DNA of 64,000 bases from Coriolopsis trogii (Eukaryota > Basidiomycota > Agaricomycetes > Polyporales > Polyporaceae): NCBI GenBank assembly GCA_020543525.1, contig JAHYIO010000003.1, positions 3,224,001 to 3,288,000 on the forward strand, read 5' to 3'. This document shows positions 55,801-64,000 of the stretch, piece by piece. A program made the translations under genes and the position numbers. A model generated the notes under the pieces. That model was not told where the DNA came from. It saw nothing but the letters and a program-made list of their open reading frames with translations, and did not search any database. Numbering within the stretch: the stretch's first letter is position 1; every line of letters begins with the position of its first letter.

Positions 55801-58800
55801 GATCAGCGTTGTATCCATGAGAGCAATGAAACTGATGGTACACGTACTCAGCTCTTCAGGACGCTGCGCCTCGTAAGCATACAACGAGCGCACGCGATAT
55901 TCTAGAGCAAGCGTCAGCTCACACACCCACAGTCAAGTGACGATGTACTCACCAGTACCCATATCGACATCCGCAAGCGCATTATCATCCGAACCATCAA
56001 CCTGGATCTGCGGGACAGCGTCGGCCTGCACGACCTCGAACTCCTCCTCTTCTATCGTATCCGGCAAAGGTTCCGACGGCATGCGTTGCATCGCTGAACT
56101 CTCAGCAGCAAGCCCCGCATACCAGTCAACGGACTCACGGTTACTGTTCCTCGGGGTGCTCTCCATCGACGGAATCGGCGGCATGTTCATGGGCGGCAGA
56201 GCCTGCGCGACCGGCGTGGCCTCCGGCTCAGGCTCCGGCGAAGGGGGCGAGGGCGCACGAGGTGCAGCGCTGATGTGCGGCGGGGGAGCGACGTCGCCGA
56301 TGACCCTGCCTGACACGGGCGCAGCACTGCGGTCGTTCGTCTGCGCTTTCCTCAGCCGTGCCCCACTCTTGATAGCGTTCAACAGGGCGCCGCGATCTCC
56401 GCTGGGGGCAGGAGCAGCGATGGCAGCTGCGGGAGCAGGAGGTGCAGGGGGTGCACCAGGAGGAGGAGGCGGAGGGGGTATGCCACCGGCAGGAGCTGCC
56501 GGGATGTTCGTAGACATTGGTGGCGCAGACGGTGGCGGCGGAGGAGGAGGAGGCGCCGGACTCGATGGCTCAGAAGTCTTAGCCGGACCTGACGCCGCAG
56601 CGGATTGGGGCCTCGAGGGAGGGATGATGCTCCCAAAGAGCTGCTGCGCAAGCCGGTTCCGTGTATCTCTCGACGAGTCGAGCTCGTCCTCGCTGCTGTC
56701 ATCATCATCCTTCTCCTTGATCTCGTCCCAGTCGTCATCGTCGTCGGCGGGCGCAGTGTGGTAAGCGGTCTTGACAGCAGGCGGGGCAGGGCTTGCTGAC
56801 GATGGTGGCATCGGAGGTGCCGGCGGGGCCGCTGGAGAGGCTGCTTGGCTCTTGAAGAACGGATTGGTACTGCCGCCGGCGGGAGGTGCTGGAGGAGAAG
56901 TAGCGGCTCCGGGTCCATCCTTCATCATGCGACTGAAAGGGTTGGTTGACTTGTCAGATGATGGCGTAGCAACTGGAGGACTCGCAACAGGTGGTGCAGG
57001 AGGCGCCGGGGGCGCAGGAGGTGCGGGCGGTGGAGGTGCCGCACTAACAGCTGGGGGGGGAGGTGCCGCCGCAGGTGCTGCCGGTGGCGGGGCCGGTGTA
57101 GACCGCTGTTGAGCTTGCTCCGCACGCTGGCGCATACGCTCCTGGTACTGCTGCTCTGCCAAACGCGCTTCCTCCTCTTCCTGCTCGAGTTGCTTGAGAC
57201 GAGCAAGACGCTCTTCGCGTTGCTTGCGCAGAGCCTCCTCCCGCGCTCGAATCGCCTCATCCTCAGGATCAATCAACGGCGCAGGGGGAGCAGCCGGAGG
57301 AGCGGGAGGCGCAGGAGCCGGTGCTGGGGGGGTCGGCGCGACAGCAACAGCACGAGGAGCGGGTGGCTTGGGAGGAGCGCTCTTCCTAGGAGGAGGGGGA
57401 GCAGGGGGCTTGCCCTTCGATGGAGGTGGCGGCGTGGGCTTGGGAGTGGGCACCTGAGCAGAAGCGATTGCCGGAGGAACAGGAGCAGCCGGAGTGCTTG
57501 GAGATGTCGGAGTCTTGCCTTCCTTCAGCGCCTTTTCACCTTCCAAACGCTCTCTGCGTAGGCGTTCGCGGTTTTCTGCCTCAAGCTCGGCCTGTTTGGC
57601 CTTCTCCTCGGCTTCCTTCCTCTCCTGAGCCAGGCGATCCTCAACACTCGTATCGATGTTGGGTGAGGGCGACGGAGCAACCACGCCGAGGGCCTCCATA
57701 CGTTCCCGGATGCGCTGCTGAGCGATCGCCTTGCGTTCTTCGGCAGTGAGAGGCTTCTTGGGCGTAGCAGAGGGCGCTGGGGGCGGCGGACGAGCAGTTG
57801 TAGCCGCAGGGGCCGGAGGAGGCGGCGGCGGGGGTTCGCGTGCTGCAGGCGGGCTACGAGGACGGTCGTAGTCGCGATCACGGTTGCGTGAGTAGGGCCT
57901 GTCACGATCATGATCACGGTCGCGGTCCCGATAACTATCCTCCCTCGCCCTGTCGTCGCGGTCATACGCACTGCGAGGCCGTTCATAATCGCGTTCTCGA
58001 TCGTAGCGGGAGGACGAGTACCGGTCATCGCGGTCATCATAGCGGCCGAACCGGTCGTTGCGGCGGTCACGCTCACGTGCCCACTCCCTCTTCTCGCGTT
58101 CTTTGCGTTCCTCGCGATCCCGGATTCTCCGTTCAAGGTCAGGCAGCTTCTCGTGCATTAGCTCCAGAAGCTCGCGCTCGAGTTTGCGGCGCTCATCGTC
58201 TCTGGCAACCGTCCGTGGCCCCTTTGAAACATATTCCAGGTCGTCTTGCACCCGCTTGACACGGTAACGGAGGTCCGACATTTCTCGCTCGAGCGCATCA
58301 TCTTCGGCGGTGCGTGAAGCGTTCTCTTCAGCTACACGGTCAAGCATCTTGGCGGTGTTCTCCAATTGGCGCTTCATGTCGTCAAGGTCAGCAGCGGGGC
58401 TCGCGCTTTCGCTCGTAGTGCGAATGGCTGAGCGGTCCACATGTCGAGAGCGGGGTTGGTAGAAGCCACCGGCAGGGGTCTCGTCTTGGAACTTGTATAC
58501 AGTTGCGTCTTTGCGACCACCTGCACCCGCAGAGTTGCTGTACAACGAGCGCTCTCGTTGGTAAGACATTGGTCCGGCATCAGGACCAGCTGGAGAGCGC
58601 GCGCGAGTGTCATTTTTGAGGATGTCCTTGAGCACATCGACGGAGGACTCCAGGTCGCGATGAGAAGGTGGAACAAGTTCTGGAGGAAGGACGTCGGGGA
58701 TTTCGTTGCCGTTAAGTTCTATCCAAGGCGTAAGGATTAAACGAGCATGAAACTGAGAGGTACGCACTGCGATAGATGAGACCCATTGCGACATGGAACT

Positions 58801-59734
58801 CGGCAAGGTTGAGTTTGCCCCGATTGTCGACATCCGCGAGAGCCCTGAATTACTTTAAGCGACAGTTAGGGAGAATGCAATGGAACACATACCAGATTTT
58901 CGCGAGATCGTTCCTATCCAACCCGCTCTGCCCAAACACTTCGAGCGCAGTCTGCCCACTGATAAACCCTGTGCCTTGCTGGTCCCAAGCCCGGAAGATT
59001 TGATCGTAATTCTTCTTCTCGGCTCTCGACAGAGCCCATGGAACACGGGGCGCAGCACTACCGCGCTGGGCTTGATTGTGCTGCTGGAAGGATTGCTGGA
59101 GGTTGAAGCCGCTCTGCTGTTGCTGGAACTGGGGCAAGCCGGCAGCGTTGTAAGGAGAGGACGTGTTGGCGGGAAGGAACGTGTTCGTCATCATCTGCAG
59201 CCTCGGGTCGACAAACCCTGTCGCTTGAGGGACGAGGGGACGCAACCCGCCCCCACCCGGGAAGCCAGTCGGCTGCGCAGTGAGCGCACCCATGCCGGGG
59301 GAGCTGCTCATGAGACGGTTGACTGGCTGTTGCGCACCTAGGAAGCCGCTATTCTGAGCATTCTGCTGGAATTGCTGCTGCTGCTGAAACTGTGAGGGTT
59401 GTTGCTGTTGAAATTGGGAAGGAATGGGAGGTACTGGAGGTACCGGCGGCGGTGCCCGCTGCTGGAAGCCCCCGCCCGGAAAGCCTGTTGCCTGAGGTTG
59501 GAGCTGGCCAGGAAACCCGGTCTGCTGCGGCTGTTGGAACCCCTGATTCTGAGGAAATCCCGTCTGCTGGGGCTGCTGGAAGCTTTGCTGACCGGGGAAT
59601 CCTGTCGGCTGAGGCTGCTGGAATCCTGGACGCTGGGCTGGAAAGCCGGTGGGCTGAGGTTGTAGCTGCTGAAACTGCTGAGGATTATACCCCGTTTGCA
59701 TGGGATATTGGTAGCCTTGTCCCCATTGCGCCAT
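52875..59734 (-). CDS. CIN1: intersectin/Pan1-like endocytic scaffold with RhoGEF
   Basis: One large gene of many exons, about 1,900-2,000 residues. Order: Gln/Pro-rich QTGF repeats; one EH domain (WALSRAEKKNYDQIF, LADVDNRGKLNLAEF, NGNEIPDVLPPELVPP); a coiled coil (about 58400-58050); an Arg/Asp-rich tract; a long proline-rich region; a WH2 motif (RGALLNAIKSGARLRK); two SH3 domains (SLYAYEAQRPEEL ... WWYGTVVRDGKTGFFP, then ALYDYTGSNADELPF ... ADWWKAEQGG); an acidic linker; a DH domain (FELIMTEGAYVRDLQLIVE ... VQRITRYPLLFKQ) and a PH domain ending CQVWMQAISNASKR. The biggest exon is 58718-55953. EH-SH3-DH-PH is intersectin architecture, known as Cin1 in Cryptococcus; the WH2 and proline region recall Pan1. 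It should link clathrin endocytosis, Arp2/3 actin and Rho GTPase activation. I see no C2 domain. Minor exon limits are uncertain. Confidence 0.88.
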
Positions 59735-60554
59735 CGGAGGGGTTCGTCGTGTTTGGGGTCGTCGTCGATGTCGTGGTCGATGAGCAGTTGGCGCCCAGGT
59801 CCCATTACGCACTTGCGTGGGAAGTATGCACGTGGCCGGTAGGCGTGCAGTACAAAAAGTTGTGAGACGCGCACAGATGCTGCATTTTTTCTGCCTCTCG
59901 CCTTCGCCAACGATAGGGTCGAATTGTAAGCATCTAAACTTTCTTGCCTCTTCGTGATGAAGCAGCTGCCGCCCCAGTCGTAGCTTAGGCTGTGACGAAA
60001 AGGCAGAGCATATAGCCAAACAAATTTGCACCTCTGACCGTCATCGTCTTCTATATCCTGAATATTGTTTGCTTACGCTCTCTTTCTTGTAGGTGACATG
60101 CTGTTTGGTGAGCCTTGATGAGATTGTGTATGCCCATAAGAATAGTTGTGGTAGAGGACTTCGGTGAGCATTCACATTCGACGTGTCTGAGGTTCACTCT
60201 CTTTCGGATGATCCCCAAACCGAATGCAATTAGGAAGTGCCGTCTGAGAGCGTACTTCCCTTTGGGAAGGAAGCAACTGTCGAGACGCGGTTCTCTGATC
60301 CTCATCTTGTATCTCGCTGAATTCGCGACATGTGCTGATTCCATCGGGTGTCGTCACAGATGCGCGTCTTTATTGACCTTCACTGTAAAATACCTTTTGC
60401 GCCTCAATTCAAGGTGAGTATGGCATTGTGTAGTGTACGAGATGTCAGCTACGGCTCGACCCATTATAGTATCTGTATGTCGCCTTCTACGTGTTCAGAA
60501 TATATCACCATTCGACGACCTTGGCATGCTCATGTCGGCGCAGGAAGTGTCCGA
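59735..60554. other. intergenic, promoter side of the scaffold gene
   Basis: 820 bp. Frames are open upstream of the chosen start at 59734 but have no domain character. No repeat or RNA gene was seen. Confidence 0.4.
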
Positions 60555-61604
60555 TTACAGCTGACGACACGGGGGAGTGTGGCTACGACCCATCTGCAAA
60601 CCGGACAAAGACGAGCAATCTGACCAAACCCGAGGCCAACTTGAAGAACAAACGGCGTGGCTGATAACGGGGCTGTAAGCTCGGTCGCTAGTAGGAGTTT
60701 CCCCCATGGTACTCATTGCCCACCAACCCGGCGCTCCCAGCGCATCGAAGCCCTCTTCCCGCAACCTGTCTCCGCTTTCGCCAAAGTACCCAAACTTGCG
60801 TCCTTAGAACGCGCGATGTGTTTCGGTCCATGCGTCGGACCCGCGTCCCTCTGTCGTGCCAGTAAACCACAAGAACAAGTACGGCATCAGCGCGGCCCGT
60901 GCGACGTTGTTCACGCCCGGGTCGGGCCCTAGGTACTGCCAGTGCCGTGTCACTGTCAAGGGCCGGACTTCGTCCATGTGCGCGAGCTTGAGCAGCGGCT
61001 CCAGCTCGTTGGTGGTCAGCAGCACTGTGACGACTTCGGCGCGGTGGTCCATGACGCTGTTGTAGTCGTGCTGCCACGCGAGCATAGCGGCCCTTGGACA
61101 GTGCGCCGATGTTATTGTTGCATGCGAGGAAGAGAGGGGAGGTAGAGGACGACACGGCAACCGCGTGGGCAGCCCTCAAAGTGAGTACTACACGGGACCA
61201 GTTCGAACATGCTTCCGGTGGTGAGAGTCCGCAGGAACCATGCACAACTGCCGCAAGGCCCGGGTGCCCTGCAGGTTCTCTACGAAGGGCCCAAAGAAGA
61301 TGTGCCGGAGGTGTGCGAACACCAGGGCAGTGTGCAAGCGTGCTGAGGGGTTGCCGGAGAAGGACCCGAAGGCGGGACCTTGAGAGGGGAAATGGATGGC
61401 AACCCGAGCTTGAGCCCGAACCCGACTGACACTCCGAGAAGGCAGCGACGCATCATCGTTGCGGACGTCTCTTCCTGCTCGACTTCCACCTTGCTCGAGT
61501 CGGTCTTGCTCCTTCAAGGAACGGCACTGAGACTGTACCAGGAGGGTTGCTAATTTTGCTGTGAGTGCTCGTGAGAACCTATGCAATATTCTTGCTGCTT
61601 TCAC
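60555..61604 (-). pseudogene. unrecognised coding stretch, possibly broken
   Basis: One frame (61160-60804) reads like protein (NSVMDHRAEVVTVLLTTNEL, HWQYLGPDPGVNNVARAALM, PYLFLWFTG). After a TAA at 60804-60806 the same frame continues sensibly (GRKFGYFGESGDRLREEGFD, GAPGWWAMSTMGE). Upstream, 61489 onward begins MMRRCLLGVSVGFGLKLGL, which could be a signal or membrane segment. I found no splice pair that removes the stop. It may be a gene with a premature stop or a spliced gene I cannot resolve. No family is recognised. Confidence 0.35.
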
Positions 61605-62052
61605 TGGTCAATTGATTACCCTAGTCGCTCCCGGTGGGCAAGATATCATTGGCAGTGTGTCAACTGAGGATCGTTCAGTCGTAGTTGAGATTTTGTGGCG
61701 AGATACTCCCCTATTCCTTTGCTTGCTGCTGATATTATAATAGGTAATACTGCAGGGCATGTAGAGGATGAACCTTGCCACGCGCTGACGAGCCTAGGGA
61801 ACTCGACGCCGCTGCGCTCTCACACGGCTGACTTCGACTTCTTCTCCACTCTACGGTTCACGGTCATACGCGACCCTCACGCCTCTTTGTAGGCATAGAA
61901 GCTTTGACGTGGAAGCTTTCATCTGTGCCTCACTTCCTGGGTCGAGGGGAGGCGGCTACAATGCCAACTTTTTCAGGTGCTCGCTATCTTCTCGCCTCGC
62001 CGGACATACCACTTCGATCTGGACCTCTGTTCACCTATCCTCTTCCACACAG

Positions 62053-63217
62053 ATGGCCGACAAAGCTTTGGCGCCCATCGCTCACTCGGTTCTACCAACA
62101 GAGGGTACAGAGAAGCTCCTACGGCTCGACAGAGAAGAATTGGACTTCTACACGAGGATCACAGGTGTCCACAACGTCGATGCCTTGAAGGAGCATCTAG
62201 TCACTGTACAGCGGGCAGCCTGCAAGGTTCGTTCGAGGCCGTGACATTGATGGCCGACATCAGCAGTCTTGGATGCCACTGACGCACCGTGTTTGCTAGG
62301 TATACCCTTACCCCTGTATCGTGAACTTCTACTTCACCAAGTGAAGTGATCTGCCACATCTTCTTGCTATCATGCTCATACATGGACGCCCAGTTTGCGG
62401 CTTGCACGACTTCCCTGGTATCCGCAGCTGTTGGAGCTTGGGAGGTCGCGCGAAAAGCCAATATACCTCGACATTGGCTGTTGCCGTGAGTCGTACAGTT
62501 TGGTACAGCTTGACGGCATACATAACAACCGTCTGGTAGTCGGTAGTGACCTGAGGAAGGCCGTATTCGACGGATACCCCCAGGACAGCGTCATAGCTAC
62601 CGACATCGTGCCAGGTGAGGAGCAGCTTACTAGACATCCTCCGCAACTCGCCGTCTGATCACTTCTTAACTCACACAGGCTTCTGGAATCTCGGACACGA
62701 CCTATTCAAGACACGTCCCGAGACATTCCTGGTGCCGTTCATCTCAGGGGACGCGCTCGACCCAGCTTTCCTCGATCCCGTACCCCCTTTCTACACAACC
62801 TCCGCTCGGAAGATCAGTCCCGCACCCGCCCTCGCGCACGTGAAGTCGCTCAACGACCTCCGAGGACACGTCTCTGCCATCAGCATCTGCGCCGTGTTCC
62901 ACGTGTTCGAGACAGAAGAGACGCAGGAGCGCCTCGCGCGCGCCATTGCGGGCCTGCTCTCTCCGGAACCTGGCTCTATGATCTTGGGCCTGCAGGTCGG
63001 TCTGCCAGAGAAGGGTCTGCTAAGGGGTTACATGTTCGACATGTTTTGCCACTCGCCGGAGAGCTGGAAAGAGCTGTGGGATGGGCAGATTTTTGAGAAG
63101 GGCACTGTCGCGGTCGATGCTAGGCTGGTCGAGCAAACGCGGCTGATCCTAAAGGGTGGGGAAGTCGTTGGACACAATAGGCGTATCTTGCAGTGGGCGG
63201 TGACGCGACTCCGGTGA
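62053..63217 (+). CDS. SAM-dependent methyltransferase, fungal natural-product type
   Basis: Five exons, 62053-62226, 62300-62340, 62394-62485, 62540-62614 and 62679-63217, give 306 residues. The opening (LDREELDFYTRITGVHNVDA, then VYPYPCI) and motif I (PIYLDIGCCLGSDLRKAV, split by intron 3) followed by ATDIVPGFWNLGHDLF are typical of a basidiomycete family related to AusD-like methyltransferases, which decorate small molecules. The C-terminal part has SICAVFHVFETEETQERLAR and SMILGLQVGLPEKG. The join in motif I is exact in phase, which supports the model. No biosynthetic core enzyme is visible in this window, so membership of a cluster beyond the right edge cannot be judged. Confidence 0.85.
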
Positions 63218-63450
63218 TGGTACACGCTGTAGGCGCGAGGCAGAGAGCAATACAGCGCACCTTGAGATGGGAAAGAGTATTGAGAGGTTCTGATGATACA
63301 TGACCGTCGTTCTGCTGCCTGCATAATACAGGGCATGGGTCCAATTCGAGCAAGTACAAAGCCTGCACAGACTTTTCCTCGACCCTCCAACTACGATGGC
63401 CTGTACAAGCGTCGCGCGTCCTATTGGGCATGCAATGATGTATGCTTCTC

Positions 63451-63950
63451 CTAGCTCCGCCCGAAGACCTTGGCCGCAAGCCGCCTCATGGGGCCACTAC
63501 GACTTCCAGCAGAGCTCTGGGAGACGTTCAAGGACTGAGTCTCCGGCTGCTGTGCGTAGTCAACTTCGACCGCCATCAGCCACAACGGCGATTGCATGTG
63601 ATGACCCTGGGTCTCTCGGGTGAAGCGGACATTCACCCTCGTGCCAGCGTGCTCGAAGGTTCGGAACCTCTCCCATTGCTGCCAAGAGAGGCCTGGGTGA
63701 TCCAGCTCCCAATGCTCTTCTAAGGGAGTATCGGCAGACCAGTGCGAGAGGCAGTGGGAACCGGCGCAGTGGGTACACTCCTGGAGGATGTCCTCATGCC
63801 AGCCGCCAGGGGGTGCGTGAATGTCGGCGTCCGAGTTGCGGGAGAGTTCCCGAACGGTATAAAGGACACGGTAGCCCAGAATTCGTGGCAGAGCCTGCGT
63901 CTCCTTCGTCCTGTGCTTGATAGAGGTAGGATTGGTAAGCCAACATCTCT
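63451..63950 (-). CDS. 3' exon of an unrecognised gene running off the right edge
   Basis: A minus-strand frame stays open from about 63950 to a stop at 63451 and reads like protein: RILGYRVLYTVRELSRNSD, IHAPPGGWHEDILQECTHC, HWELDHPGLSWQQWERF, THCAGSHCLSHW. The Trp-rich, Cys/His-containing character is unlike random shadow translation. The tail is Ser-rich and ends RRLAAKVFGRS. The 5' part lies beyond the window. No family is recognised. It is convergent with the methyltransferase, with 233 bp between stops. Confidence 0.4.
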
Positions 63951-64000
63951 CCTCGCTCTATCGTTCGGAACAGAGGGCGATTCCCGTATGCGGCAATGAC

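Noticed and set aside
55937..57112. Long Gly-rich plus-strand frames (275 and 113 codons)
   Set aside because: Antisense of the proline-rich region of the scaffold gene.

Overview
The window is nuclear DNA from a filamentous basidiomycete, most likely a wood-decay agaricomycete (Polyporales-like). The evidence is dense genes cut by 49-65 nt GT-AG introns, a FunK1-type kinase, degenerate F-box proteins, four polysaccharide lyase 14 genes, a Ty1/copia retroelement and an intersectin/Pan1 fusion of basidiomycete type. All exon limits below were read by eye from splice sites, reading-frame continuity and family motifs; none has transcript support.

Layout. 0-9.4 kb: a FunK1 kinase, a membrane-anchored coiled-coil protein, a SAM methyltransferase and a gene I read as telomere protein Rap1 (BRCT + Myb) on the minus strand, with TTAGGG-type telomeric repeats in its promoter. 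9.7-20.4 kb: a mobile-element island holding a tRNA-Gly(CCC), a 32-bp inverted-repeat element, a complete and very young copia element (6502 bp, TSD CATTT, half-tRNA-iMet primer site), a non-autonomous hAT-like element (1389 bp, TSD ATATTAGC) and diverged short repeats.

20.4-39.7 kb: four polysaccharide lyase 14 paralogues with one shared intron plan. Two are on the minus strand (20.5-24.1 kb) and two on the plus strand (35.6-39.7 kb). They point away from a housekeeping core: mitochondrial tryptophanyl-tRNA synthetase, NatC subunit Naa35/Mak10 (divergent from it), bifunctional Thi20-type HMP kinase/TenA, endonuclease III, and a second identical tRNA-Gly(CCC).

40-52 kb: a small conserved-looking protein, an F-box protein, a divergent pair of mitochondrial genes (ribosomal protein mS33 and RNA helicase Suv3), a secreted Pro/Ala-rich protein, a decayed F-box paralogue, a 441-bp TIR element with a strong central palindrome, and a 2-oxoglutarate/Fe(II) oxygenase. 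52.9-59.7 kb: one large gene for an intersectin-like endocytic scaffold (EH, coiled coil, Pro-rich, WH2, two SH3, DH-PH). 60.5-64 kb: an unrecognised, possibly broken coding stretch, a small-molecule-type methyltransferase, and the 3' end of a further minus-strand gene.

Functional threads: mitochondrial gene expression (Trp-tRNA synthetase, mS33, Suv3), extracellular polyuronide degradation (the lyases), genome maintenance (Rap1, endonuclease III) and endocytosis/actin (intersectin). I did not find a wholly new system. The most unusual items are the telomeric repeats in the Rap1 promoter, the four-gene lyase cluster, the young copia element primed by half of initiator tRNA, and two candidate GC-AG introns in adjacent genes.
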